Below, one piece after another: positions 16,088 to 25,256 of a DNA stretch of 64,000 nucleotides; positions within the stretch are counted from its first letter, which is position 1; each line of letters starts with the position of its first letter. A program made the position numbers and the translations under genes. The notes beneath the pieces are model-generated. The model had not been told where the DNA came from and ran no database searches. It worked only from the letters and a program-made list of their open reading frames with translations. Location: contig NZ_MBTG01000012.1 of the NCBI RefSeq assembly GCF_002027705.1, positions 186,001-250,000 of the forward strand, given 5' to 3'. This DNA is from Paenibacillus ferrarius (GTDB lineage: Bacteria; Bacillota; Bacilli; Paenibacillales; NBRC-103111).

Positions 16088-17059
16088 ATGAGAGAACCGA
16101 CCATCACAGAGAAAAGTGTTAGAAGTGCGAAGAAAACCGTGAAAAAGAGTTATACGAGGCAATTATGGATTGATATTCGGAAGGATTGGGACTTGTATCT
16201 GGCTCTCATTCCTGGCATCGCTTTTCTGCTGCTGTTCAAGTACACCCCCATGTATGGCATTATTATCGCTTTTAAGGACTTCAATATTTTCGAGGGAATG
16301 TCGGCAAGTCCGTGGGTAGGATGGAAGCATTTCGAGAAATTGATATCATCCGCCAGTTTTTTGCAAGTATTTCAGAACACGCTGCTTATATCTGTTTATA
16401 AAATTGTTTTTCTATTCCCGCTGCCTATCATCATCGCAATTTTATTGAATGAACTGAAACATATAGCCTTTAAGCGAAGCGTACAAACGGTGATCTACCT
16501 GCCCCATTTCTTATCGTGGGTTATTGTCAGTGGATTGTTCATTGATCTGCTTTCAACGAATGGCGGGATTGTTAACAAAATGATTGTCGCACTAGGCGGC
16601 GAACCCATTCGTTTTTTTCTGGACAGCCATATTTTTCGTTCTGTGCTTGTAGCTTCAGCAGGCTGGAAAGACCTCGGTTGGAATACAATCATCTATTTGG
16701 CTGCTTTGGCAGGTATCGATCCCGGATTATATGAATCCGCCAAAATGGATGGTGCAAATAGATGGAAGCAAATCGTACATATCACGCTGCCAGGTCTGCT
16801 GCCAATCATCCTGCTCATGTTCATTCTACGGCTAGGTTATGTGCTGGAGGCAGGCACGGAGCAAGTGCTTGTCATGTACAATCCAAGTGTTTATAATGTC
16901 GCCGACGTTATCGGCACCTATGTTTACCGAATCGGCCTTGGCGAACAGGATTACAGCTTTTCAACGGCAGTAGGCGTCTTCGAATCGGTGGTCGCGTTTA
17001 TTTTGATCATTTCGGGGAATAGCCTGTCGCGGAAGTTTTTTGGACGAGGCATCTGGTAG
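16088..17059 (+). CDS. CUT1 sugar ABC transporter permease, LplB-type
   Basis: A 323-residue permease. Six membrane segments follow a basic N-terminus. LALIPGIAFLLLFKYTPMYG, the LPHFLSWVIVSG segment and the EAA loop (YESAKMDGANRWKQIVHITLPGL) are hallmarks of LplB-like permeases for oligo- or polysaccharides. Like other such systems it has no ATPase gene nearby and probably uses a shared MsmX-type ATPase. It pairs with the permease 25 bases downstream. Confidence 0.9.
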   Translation: MREPTITEKSVRSAKKTVKKSYTRQLWIDIRKDWDLYLALIPGIAFLLLFKYTPMYGIIIAFKDFNIFEGMSASPWVGWKHFEKLISSASFLQVFQNTLLISVYKIVFLFPLPIIIAILLNELKHIAFKRSVQTVIYLPHFLSWVIVSGLFIDLLSTNGGIVNKMIVALGGEPIRFFLDSHIFRSVLVASAGWKDLGWNTIIYLAALAGIDPGLYESAKMDGANRWKQIVHITLPGLLPIILLMFILRLGYVLEAGTEQVLVMYNPSVYNVADVIGTYVYRIGLGEQDYSFSTAVGVFESVVAFILIISGNSLSRKFFGRGIW

Positions 17060-17083
17060 TCGCGGAAAGAAGGAGGAACACGC

Positions 17084-18004
17084 ATGCAAGTGAACAACGT
17101 TGTGAAAACAGCAAGCAGGAAGAAAACGGGCGGTCTTCGAACCTCATCCAGTGAGAAAATCTTTCACGTAATCAATTATGCATTCTTTATTCTGCTTGGG
17201 CTTTCTACGATCTTTCCCTTTATTAATCTAATCGCCAAATCGCTCAGCGGGGAAGCAGCTGTCGTCTCCGGCATGGTTTCTTTGTATCCGATTGATTTCC
17301 AAGTGGGCACTTACAAATATGTGGCAAGCAATTCCTTGTTCCTGAATGCTTTCTTGGTTTCCGTTACGGTGACATTAGTAGGATCAGTTCTGGCATTAAT
17401 CATGACAACACTTGCCGCATATCCCTTATCAAAGCCGAGGCTGCGTGGACGCAAGATTTTTATCCTCCTGTATTTGTTCACCATGCTGTTCAGCGGGGGA
17501 TTGATACCGACTTACTTGCTCATGCACAAGCTTCATCTGATCGACAAACTACCCGTATTATTTCTGCCTTTTATGATTAACGTGTACAACATGCTGATTA
17601 TCAAAAGTTACTTCGAAAGCTTGCCCGATAGCCTGGAAGAGTCAGCCAAGATCGATGGAGCAAGCAATATCCGCATCCTGCTGCGTATTATTTTGCCGCT
17701 GTCGCTTCCTGTGTTAGCTACGATCGGGCTGTTCTACGCCGTAACGTTCTGGAATGATTATTTCACTTCGCTAATTTACATTAATTCGGCTAATCTGAAG
17801 CCTTTGCAGCTGTACTTGAAAGAGCTGTTCGTCACTTCGACAGATGTGTTCCTTAGAACGAATGTGGATGCATCCCTCAATGTTTCACCGCAATCCATCC
17901 AAGCCGCTTCGATTATTCTTGCCACACTGCCAATTATCGTCGTGTATCCTTTCCTTCAAAAATATTTTGTGAAAGGCGTTCTGGTAGGATCTGTTAAAGG
18001 ATGA
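17084..18004 (+). CDS. CUT1 sugar ABC transporter permease, YtcP-type
   Basis: A 306-residue carbohydrate permease, partner of the preceding gene product. It has six membrane segments and the loop LEESAKIDGASNIRILLRIILPLSLPVLATI, and ends in the typical FVKGVLVGSVKG. Spacing and a strong GGAGG site indicate one transcript with the neighbouring permease and binding protein. Confidence 0.9.
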   Translation: MQVNNVVKTASRKKTGGLRTSSSEKIFHVINYAFFILLGLSTIFPFINLIAKSLSGEAAVVSGMVSLYPIDFQVGTYKYVASNSLFLNAFLVSVTVTLVGSVLALIMTTLAAYPLSKPRLRGRKIFILLYLFTMLFSGGLIPTYLLMHKLHLIDKLPVLFLPFMINVYNMLIIKSYFESLPDSLEESAKIDGASNIRILLRIILPLSLPVLATIGLFYAVTFWNDYFTSLIYINSANLKPLQLYLKELFVTSTDVFLRTNVDASLNVSPQSIQAASIILATLPIIVVYPFLQKYFVKGVLVGSVKG

Positions 18005-18122
18005 GAAAAGCAGTTGTGCGTATGAAAGGTGGTGATCGCGGGAGATATCAGCTTGGTTCAGGGTTCTTGAAGGTAGGCACTGGCATTGTCCCATGATCAC
18101 AAATGAAAAGGGAGGTCTATGT

Positions 18123-19655
18123 ATGTTAAAAAAATGTTTAACCGTATTATCCATTACAACGTTGACAGCGGCATTATCCGCTTGCGGTGGAAGCAGTCAA
18201 ACGACCGGCAGCTCCAGCTCGCCATCCGCCACTACGGCAGCAACGGCATCAGCAGCCGTAAATGCACCGAAACCGGAATTCAAAGCACTTCTGCAGTATG
18301 CGCGTTTTGACCCCAATACAGAGGTTGTGGCGAAGTTTCTGAACGAAAAAACCGGTTATAAAGTAACGTATGATATGCTGCCCGTTGAGAACCCGGATGA
18401 TAAATTGAATTTGCTGATGGCCAACAAGGAGCAATATGCGTTCATGCTGCTTACAGGACCACAGTATTCCAAGCTGGCGTCTTCCGGCGCGCTTGAGCCC
18501 ATCGACGAATTAGTGAACAAGTACGGCACGAATATGAAAAGTGTCATTTCCCAAAACTCCTGGAATGGGGCGAAGCTGAACGGTAAAATCTATGGCATTC
18601 CGCAGACTGGATCAGGAACGGTTGTCAACTCGTCATTGATTGTCCGCCAAGACTGGATGGATGAGCTTGGACTGAAAGCGCCAACGACACGCGATGAAAT
18701 GTACACGGTGATGAAGACAATTAAAGAGAAGAAGAACGTGATGGCGCTGTCCGGCGGAAAAAGTCCGCTTCTCCCAGAAATTCTGCCGACATTTGGTTTG
18801 ACGATGGTGCAATCGACCTTAACAACAGGTTGGCAGGATGTCAGCGGCAAGTTGGTTAATGCCGTCGAGAATCCGAACATGAAGACATATTTGGCTTTCA
18901 TGAAAAAGCTATACAGTGAGAAATTAATCGATCAGGAATGGTCGCTGAATCAGGCGAACAAAGTGATTGAAAACTTTACGAGCGGTAAAGCTGCTATCAT
19001 TTCCAATGGCTATTTCAATGCGCCAACCGTGCAAAATGCGCTGTTGAAAAATACGCCAAATGCCAAAATTGCCAGCCTGCCTTATTTGAAAGGCGATGAT
19101 GGGAAGGTTCAAGTCATGGCAACCGCAGGAATCAGCTATTATGTAGGTATTCCGAAGTGGGCTGAGAAGAAAGAGGACATCATTAAATATTTGGATTTAA
19201 AACTCGACAAAGAAATTCATAAAGAAGCAACCATCGGTAAAGAAGGCGTTCATCATAAAGTTGAAAACGGCAATTATTTCCCGATTCTTCCGATCTTCAA
19301 TGACCAATACAACAACGCGTCTTCGTTCCTAACCGGTGTAGATGAGAAGAACTACCCGATATACTGGCAGGCACGCGTACGGAAAGATCCGATTCTGACG
19401 GAGGCGTTTAACAAAAATCAGGAAGCCGCCAAAGGGAATACAGTGGTTGATCCGCTTTCTTTTGCACCGCCGCTTGAAGCAATCGGTAAAAATAGCCTGA
19501 AGCTGCAGAAGCTGATGGAAGATACGTTCTTAAAGTATATAACAGGAGCAGAACCTCTGGAGAACTATGACAAGTTCCTCGCGCAATGGAAAGCTGAAGG
19601 CGGCGATGATATGACCAAAGCTGCTAATGAATGGTATGCTGCGAATAAGAAGTAA
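18123..19655 (+). CDS. Extracellular solute-binding lipoprotein (YtcQ/LplA-type)
   Basis: A 510-residue lipoprotein. The signal peptide ends in the lipobox ALSACGG. The mature protein has a Ser/Thr/Ala-rich linker, then a family-1-type solute-binding fold (WMDELGLKAPTTRDEMYTVM, and an ENYDKFLAQWKAEGGDDMTK C-terminus typical of YtcQ/LplA). ATG at 18123 has GGGAGG about eight bases upstream; the frame is open 30 bases earlier but without a site. It should bind the oligosaccharide imported by the LplB/YtcP pair. Confidence 0.88.
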   Translation: MLKKCLTVLSITTLTAALSACGGSSQTTGSSSSPSATTAATASAAVNAPKPEFKALLQYARFDPNTEVVAKFLNEKTGYKVTYDMLPVENPDDKLNLLMANKEQYAFMLLTGPQYSKLASSGALEPIDELVNKYGTNMKSVISQNSWNGAKLNGKIYGIPQTGSGTVVNSSLIVRQDWMDELGLKAPTTRDEMYTVMKTIKEKKNVMALSGGKSPLLPEILPTFGLTMVQSTLTTGWQDVSGKLVNAVENPNMKTYLAFMKKLYSEKLIDQEWSLNQANKVIENFTSGKAAIISNGYFNAPTVQNALLKNTPNAKIASLPYLKGDDGKVQVMATAGISYYVGIPKWAEKKEDIIKYLDLKLDKEIHKEATIGKEGVHHKVENGNYFPILPIFNDQYNNASSFLTGVDEKNYPIYWQARVRKDPILTEAFNKNQEAAKGNTVVDPLSFAPPLEAIGKNSLKLQKLMEDTFLKYITGAEPLENYDKFLAQWKAEGGDDMTKAANEWYAANKK

Positions 19656-19671
19656 GCTTGACGCGTAAATC

Positions 19672-19703
19672 ATCCCCTGTGGTTCATGCCATAGGGGTTT
19701 TAC
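19672..19703 (+). terminator. Terminator-like hairpin between binding-protein gene and next gene
   Basis: ATCCCCTGTGG pairs with CCATAGGGGTT around a short loop, followed by a short T run. It may reduce read-through into the Gfo/Idh-like gene. Confidence 0.55.
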
Positions 19704-19725
19704 TACGAAAAGGGAGTGAAGAGCG

Positions 19726-20562
19726 ATGAAGAAAATCGGATTCATTGATTATTTTCTGGATGAGTGGCATGCAGAGAAATATCCAGACTGGATTGAAAAG
19801 GCCTCAGGCGGAGAAATGAAAGTAACTTGCGCATATGGCATGGTGAATAGGCAAGGCAAACTGACTAACGCAGAGTGGTGCAGGAAGAAAGGCATTGAAC
19901 TTCTGGATTCTATTCAAGCAGTTGTGGAACAAAGCGATTATTTGGTTGTGCTCTCGCCGGACCATCCCGAGTTCCATGAAGAGCTGGCACGGCTTCCGCT
20001 GCAATCCGGCAAGCCAACTTATATTGATAAAACATTTGCACCAGACCTAGCAAGCGCGGTACGGATGTTTGAGTTGGCTGCTGCGCATGGAACGCCTATG
20101 TACTCGACTTCGGCGCTTCGTTATGCTGCTGAATATTCTGAGCTTGAACGCTCAGGCATAGACGCGATAAGCAGCTTTGGTCCTGGCAAGTTTGAGACCT
20201 ATTCGATCCACCAAATTGAACCGATTATCGCTTTGATGGGGACAGAGGTTCAGCGTCTCATGTGGACGGGAACAGAGAAGACGCCGTCACTGCTTATTGG
20301 CTACAAAGATGGCAGGCAGGCTGCTGTTAATCTGTATGGCTCCGAATGTCCGTTCATGATGAACGTCAATTATGGCAATGATCAGGCCAAGTTGCTTAAG
20401 ATCGAATCGAACTTCTTCGGGGTATTTATTGAAAATCTCGTCACCTTTTTCGAATCAGGTGTTCCTGCCGTATCGCAAGCGGAAACCTTGGCTATCGCTG
20501 CGATTATGGAAGCGGGCATGAAGGCGGAGAAGACACCTTATCAGTGGTTGACACTGACTTAG
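19726..20562 (+). CDS. Gfo/Idh/MocA-like oxidoreductase, divergent
   Basis: A 278-residue protein distantly related to NAD(P)-dependent Gfo/Idh/MocA dehydrogenases. The expected EKP motif appears as IDKTFAPDLASA, and the N-terminal dinucleotide motif GxGxxG is not evident (MKKIGFIDYFLDEW). It may therefore lack normal cofactor binding or have another role in the sugar pathway. Later segments (SIHQIEPIIALMG, ENLVTFFESGVPAV) fit the family's substrate domain. It ends the plus-strand run before a convergent gene. Confidence 0.6.
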   Translation: MKKIGFIDYFLDEWHAEKYPDWIEKASGGEMKVTCAYGMVNRQGKLTNAEWCRKKGIELLDSIQAVVEQSDYLVVLSPDHPEFHEELARLPLQSGKPTYIDKTFAPDLASAVRMFELAAAHGTPMYSTSALRYAAEYSELERSGIDAISSFGPGKFETYSIHQIEPIIALMGTEVQRLMWTGTEKTPSLLIGYKDGRQAAVNLYGSECPFMMNVNYGNDQAKLLKIESNFFGVFIENLVTFFESGVPAVSQAETLAIAAIMEAGMKAEKTPYQWLTLT

Positions 20563-20586
20563 TTTGCTACCACCTGACTATAAAAG

Positions 20587-20765
20587 CCTGTGAAAGTGCA
20601 GGAATTTTCGGGTGAATTCGGGTGTGAAATGGAAATGCCTGCAATTGTGCAGGTATTTTCAGCTTTTCCAGCCTCTCATCCAGAAAAAGCCTCGAAAACC
20701 TGCACAAACGCAGGAATATCATGATTTAAGCTATTCTAAGCGTAAAAAAGATGCACAATTGCAGG
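20587..20765 (+). repeat. Phased palindrome element, copy B
   Basis: Four 16-bp units lie at 20587-20602, 20638-20653, 20699-20714 and 20750-20765, giving spacings of 51, 61 and 51 bp. Units are CCTGTG-AAAG-TGCAGG, CCTGCA-ATTG-TGCAGG, CCTGCA-CAAA-CGCAGG and GATGCA-CAAT-TGCAGG. It fills the gap between two convergent genes. Its 20665-20692 segment is shared, inverted, with copy A. Confidence 0.85.
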
Positions 20766-20822
20766 TTTATAAAAAGGAGCCAGCCTGGGTTTGCGTAGGA
20801 TACATCAATCTCCATAAAAAAA

Positions 20823-20869
20823 GGAGCTGCCCTCATGTAGTTTATCTACGTAGGGGACAGCTCTTTTTT
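20823..20869. terminator. Bidirectional terminator hairpin
   Basis: GGAGCTG-CCC-CATGTAG pairs with CTACGTA-GGGG-ACAGCTC, with an A run on the left and T7 on the right. It can serve both convergent genes. It begins 58 bases after the last unit of element copy B. Confidence 0.75.
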
Positions 20870-20877
20870 ACTTTTAT

Positions 20878-23800
20878 CTACTCATTATTCATATCTCCGT
20901 CGATTTCTCTATCTTCATTTTTATCTTTATGCGAGTTAAATACTTTAATTTTGATATCCGCGTGTTTGCCGTGATATGCAGCGCTAATCGTTGCTGTGCC
21001 AGGTTTCACGGCTGTGATCGTGCCGTTCGGGGCAATGGAAGCGACTTTATCATGAGAAGAGCGGTAGCTGTCAGCCTGCGTAATGAAGGCTGTTTGCCCA
21101 TCCGAATAAGTGGCTTTAAGCGGTGCGAGATAAGTGTCGCCTTTGACTAAGCTATGGTTGTTTTCGTCATAAGACAAGCGGGTCAAGGTGACAACCGTAA
21201 CAAGCGACTTCGCTATTTTCCCTTCGAACTGAGCGGTAATTTCAGTTGTTCCGTCTTTCACAGCGGAAATGAGGCCGCTTTCGGAAACAGTAGCCACACT
21301 CGGATTGCTGGAGAGGTAAGAAGCTCCGGTGATTACGGCACGCGTACCGTCGGAATAAACGGCGGAAGTCACAACAGCTTGTGCAGTGCCGGATTCAAGA
21401 CGATAGCTTGGCGAATCCAAGATTAATCCGGTCACAACGGGAGCAGTGCGCGTAATGTTGACTGTTTTTTCATTTGTTTTGCGGCCGTCAACGTAAACAG
21501 AAATTTTCAAGGCATTCGTGCCGATAAGAAGAGCCGCTTGGCCGACAAAATCACCGTTGCTTGCTACGACGGCGGGCACTTGATTGACGCGAACTTCTGC
21601 CGTGCCCGGTCCAAGAACTTCTACATTGCCTTTGATCTCAATACTGGCAAGTGAAGTTGAAGTGTTCTCGAAAGCCAAGTGACCGCGCAGGACAGCTGAT
21701 CTCACGTTGTCCCCAACCTTATACGTGCTTGCGACAAGCTGACGTCTAGTCCGCGTGCCGGAGGCATCCAATGCGGAAATGACGAAGCCGCCCTGCGGGA
21801 TGATGCTGTTATTTGGTGACATGTTCGTCCAGTTCCAAGTCAGTGCCTGCTGCGCATTTACGACTTTGGTCACTTTACCGGTGTTATCAACGATTGCTTC
21901 TACGCCAAAAGTTGATGTCGCTGTTGTCTGACCGAATGTGTCTGTGTAGACATTTAAATTATTTTCATTGCGGCTTACGTTGTACAAATCGGCTTCGAGG
22001 TAGGCCTCATTATTCGCGGGAATGCTGGCGCCAAGCTGGTAATCTTTCACGTAAACCTGATTCTGAAGGGAAGCCTTCACGATAGGCCAGTTGACTTGCG
22101 AATAGTCGAAAAGCATCAGACCGTTCGATTGGGCAAGCCCCGCTTGGAATACGGACCGCTGAAGGGCGGGTTCCTGAATGTTCGCCAGAGCAATGCTGGC
22201 ATACATGGGCACTTCGCCGTTAGTGACAATATTGCCTAGTGTAATATGTTGTTCAATTTCTTTCTGTGTTGTCTGGTAGGTGCCAATCATCAGGAAATCG
22301 ATATTTTTGGCATATCCGGTTGCGGCGTAAGAAGCGGTATACATACTATCTTCTGGAAAATGGAGACGGCTGTCATATTGGAAATGGGGACTTCCCCAAT
22401 GAACGCCGTTCAAATAATAACTTTCAAACCACGAGCCTACGTAAGCAGAGGATTGAACTTTTTTACCTTTTAATGCCGTATACCGATCAGTTAAGGAACG
22501 TACTTCATCTGTAAAGGTTTTGATCGTCAATGAACGGAATTCCCACCAATCGTTAATGAGAGGGCCATTCTGGCGTACATTATTCACATAAGTGAATACA
22601 TCAGCCGGCCAGTTCGTCAATGACTTCCCGCGTGATGCGAGAAATGTTTCGAACTTACTGCGCGTCAACGGGCTGAAATCGGCCGTTTCATTGTCATACC
22701 GGGTACGGTCGAGCACGACACCGTCTACATCGTAATTCTTGATGACTTCTTCCATGTTTTTCAACTCAAAAGCACGTGCCTCGTCATTCGCCGGATTAAT
22801 GAAAGCTACCAGCGATTTGCCTGATTTGTAATAGTTGCTTTCCCGTAGGCGAAGAATTTGACCGCCATCCTCAGGCCGGAAAACGTGTTCTTCCCAGTCC
22901 AGATGCTGATTCAGCAAGCCATATTCATTATGTGCGGGCGAGCCTTCGGCAAATACATTAAAGGCGGCATGAATTTTCATGCCAAGCTGATGCCCGTAAG
23001 TCACGAATTCCTGAAGCATGTCCAGGTTCGGATTGGCACCTGCTCGGGTTGGTGCCGTCATCTGAGAGATGTGAGGCCGCCCCGTTAGATCATTCTTCTT
23101 GTAGTTGGCAAAGCCTTCAACACCCTTCACATCGAGGGCAATCGCGGTGACGCCGGCGTCTTTCGCTTTGGTCAGCATATCACGAACGTTTTCGGGCGTT
23201 TGCAGCTTAAAAATGTTCGTTCCTTGATCGACCCAGAGCACGACTTCCTTCGGAGCGCTGGTTGGCTTCTTGTAGAAAACGATGAGCGATTTACGAACGT
23301 TCTCCACGCCGTTTTTGGCAGCGATAACATCGAGGTAATTGACCCCTTCGTTCAACACGTACTCAACTTGGAAGGTGTGATCCGCTTGCATGATAGCGGT
23401 CGTTTGGTTGACGGAAACGGAGTAAGAAGTACCTTGTTCAAGGTTATCGAGTTTACCGGAAACGATTGTTTTCGGCTGTGTGACGGTCGACCAGTCATCA
23501 TTGTTCAGTTTGAGCTGCGCTTTAAGCCCGTGGCCAGTCATGAGTTCGGTGACAGGAATGACTTCGCCGTTCTTGCGCAGCTTGATTTTGTCCCCAATCT
23601 TAAAGTTTTTGGCCAAATACTGCTTGTATGTTTTATTAGCCCAACTGTCGTCATTAGCGACCAATAGGTAGCCGCCTGGCGGGATAATCAGATCAGTGGG
23701 ACCTGTCCACACGGGCACACCGCCGTTAACGGACGGGTTAATAATCTTGGTCACTTGTCCAGAGGCGTCAACCGCAACACCGACGGTCGTCTTGCCAACT

Positions 23801-24087
23801 GTGATTTGCGGCGCGTATTCCGTGGTAAACAAGGCTACATAATCGGTTATTGCTGACACGTCTTGATCAACGAGATTAATTTGCTTGCGCGGACCTTCAA
23901 TGTCAATAGTGATATCTACCGGAGCGGCTTCGACTTCAATAAAGTCCGCTGCGCTCGGCTGAGCAGCAGCGGTGGAGCCAGTTCCCGCAGCTAGGGCGGT
24001 TATTGGACTAAGGGAAACGATTAGCGTTAGCAAGACAGCGAGATTCAGCCATTTTGATTTAATCAACGAAACCCACATTCCTTCCAT
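20878..24087 (-). CDS. Secreted GHL10-like glycoside hydrolase with Big_2 (Ig-like) domains
   Basis: A 1069-residue exported protein. A signal peptide (WLNLAVLLTLIVSLSPITALA) ends near residue 34. The centre, about 275-690, is a (beta/alpha)8-type glycosidase-like domain of the GHL10/DUF187 group (EVVLWVDQGTNIFKLQTPEN, YDVDGVVLDRTRYDN, SSAYVGSWFESYYLNGVHWG). The C-terminal 170 residues hold two bacterial Ig-like Big_2 domains (NPSVATVSESGLISAVKDGT, HDKVASIAPNGTITAVKPGT), followed by a charged tail. It probably attacks an extracellular polysaccharide whose fragments the neighbouring transporter imports. The start is uncertain because no well-spaced ribosome site is seen; the third codon after ATG 24087 is another ATG. 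Confidence 0.8.
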   Translation of the reverse strand: MEGMWVSLIKSKWLNLAVLLTLIVSLSPITALAAGTGSTAAAQPSAADFIEVEAAPVDITIDIEGPRKQINLVDQDVSAITDYVALFTTEYAPQITVGKTTVGVAVDASGQVTKIINPSVNGGVPVWTGPTDLIIPPGGYLLVANDDSWANKTYKQYLAKNFKIGDKIKLRKNGEVIPVTELMTGHGLKAQLKLNNDDWSTVTQPKTIVSGKLDNLEQGTSYSVSVNQTTAIMQADHTFQVEYVLNEGVNYLDVIAAKNGVENVRKSLIVFYKKPTSAPKEVVLWVDQGTNIFKLQTPENVRDMLTKAKDAGVTAIALDVKGVEGFANYKKNDLTGRPHISQMTAPTRAGANPNLDMLQEFVTYGHQLGMKIHAAFNVFAEGSPAHNEYGLLNQHLDWEEHVFRPEDGGQILRLRESNYYKSGKSLVAFINPANDEARAFELKNMEEVIKNYDVDGVVLDRTRYDNETADFSPLTRSKFETFLASRGKSLTNWPADVFTYVNNVRQNGPLINDWWEFRSLTIKTFTDEVRSLTDRYTALKGKKVQSSAYVGSWFESYYLNGVHWGSPHFQYDSRLHFPEDSMYTASYAATGYAKNIDFLMIGTYQTTQKEIEQHITLGNIVTNGEVPMYASIALANIQEPALQRSVFQAGLAQSNGLMLFDYSQVNWPIVKASLQNQVYVKDYQLGASIPANNEAYLEADLYNVSRNENNLNVYTDTFGQTTATSTFGVEAIVDNTGKVTKVVNAQQALTWNWTNMSPNNSIIPQGGFVISALDASGTRTRRQLVASTYKVGDNVRSAVLRGHLAFENTSTSLASIEIKGNVEVLGPGTAEVRVNQVPAVVASNGDFVGQAALLIGTNALKISVYVDGRKTNEKTVNITRTAPVVTGLILDSPSYRLESGTAQAVVTSAVYSDGTRAVITGASYLSSNPSVATVSESGLISAVKDGTTEITAQFEGKIAKSLVTVVTLTRLSYDENNHSLVKGDTYLAPLKATYSDGQTAFITQADSYRSSHDKVASIAPNGTITAVKPGTATISAAYHGKHADIKIKVFNSHKDKNEDREIDGDMNNE

Positions 24088-24145
24088 TCGTAGAATAGGC
24101 GGTCAAATACGAACAGGCTCCAGATCAGGGGGGACCGATCATGTC

Positions 24146-25204
24146 TTAGAAGTGTATTTCTTTCCCTTGAGCGCTGGATTCATAAATGCCGCAAAGAATT
24201 TTCATCATCTCGACACCGTCCTGTACAGGGGAAAGCGTCTCTTTAGTACCTTGGCAAACTTCGATGAAATAATTGAGCTCTTGTTGAAAACCGGCGACAA
24301 AGTCGAAGGATAGGTTATTGATTTGTGGTGTCAAATTAAGAATCGTGTCATATTTCTCTGTAATGATGGATAGCTCTGGTTCCAGCTCTGCGCCGCCTTT
24401 TTCGCCATATAGCTTGACGGTTAGCTCGTCTTCTTTGGCATGAAGAGTGAAGCTGACGTCAACTAGGAGGGAGGCGCCGTTCTCGAAGCGGATCATGGCG
24501 TTGGCCATGTCTTCCACCGTGTTATGAGAAGCGTCGTAATCGGCGGCTTTGTAAAAAGCGAGATTTTTCACATTCGCGCGATTGCCAAGCTTCTTGTACG
24601 CATTGCCGGATACCGACTTCACTTTGGGTCTGCCCATCAAATACCAACAAAGATCAATGACATGAACGCCTACATCAATTAACGGTCCGCCGCCCGAGCG
24701 CTCAATATCCGAGAACCAACCGCCCGGATTGCCTAGCCGGCGAATGCAGGAAGCTTTGGCATAATAGATCTCACCGAGCTGTCCGTTGTCTACGAAAGAT
24801 TTGACGATTGCTGTATTAGAGGCATACCGGCGAACAAAGCCGACTTGCAGAACTTTGCCTGAACGCTGGACGGCGGCTTCGACGGCCAATGCTTCTTCAA
24901 CCGTTTTACATAGCGGCTTTTCAGTAAGGACGTTCTTGCCTGCTTCCAAAGCGGCTATGGAAATAGGGGCATGGCTGTTGTTCCAAGTACAGATACTTAC
25001 AGCATCTATCCTAGGATCGGCAAGCAGCTTCTTATAATCGGTATACACATGTGGAATGCCGTACTTATCTGCCTTGGCTTTGGCGCGTTCTTCATTTAAA
25101 TCACAAATCGCGTAAAGCACCACATCGGGATTGTTTTGATAAGATTTTAAGTGCATTTCGGAGATAGAACCGGCTCCGATGACCGCTACATGTATGTTGC
25201 TCAT
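24146..25204 (-). CDS. Gfo/Idh/MocA-family NAD(P)-dependent oxidoreductase
   Basis: A 352-residue canonical family member. The N-terminal Rossmann motif is GAGSIS (10-15), the EKP motif lies at 95-97 (LTEKPLCKTVEEA), and GPLIDVGVHVIDLCWYLMG carries the conserved Asp and His of the active site. It probably oxidises or epimerises a sugar or inositol derivative released by this locus. It is co-directional with the secreted glycosidase downstream and the FAD enzyme upstream; a GAGGTG site precedes the ATG. Confidence 0.9.
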   Translation of the reverse strand: MSNIHVAVIGAGSISEMHLKSYQNNPDVVLYAICDLNEERAKAKADKYGIPHVYTDYKKLLADPRIDAVSICTWNNSHAPISIAALEAGKNVLTEKPLCKTVEEALAVEAAVQRSGKVLQVGFVRRYASNTAIVKSFVDNGQLGEIYYAKASCIRRLGNPGGWFSDIERSGGGPLIDVGVHVIDLCWYLMGRPKVKSVSGNAYKKLGNRANVKNLAFYKAADYDASHNTVEDMANAMIRFENGASLLVDVSFTLHAKEDELTVKLYGEKGGAELEPELSIITEKYDTILNLTPQINNLSFDFVAGFQQELNYFIEVCQGTKETLSPVQDGVEMMKILCGIYESSAQGKEIHF

Positions 25205-25256
25205 CGTATGAAAGCACCTCGTTTATAGGATGGTTAGATCAGGTATTGGTAAAAAA

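Noticed and set aside
20587-20765. CRISPR array
   Set aside because: Repeats are short palindromes that vary in the centre, spacing alternates 51/61/51, and the intervening DNA is partly shared between copies. No cas genes are present.
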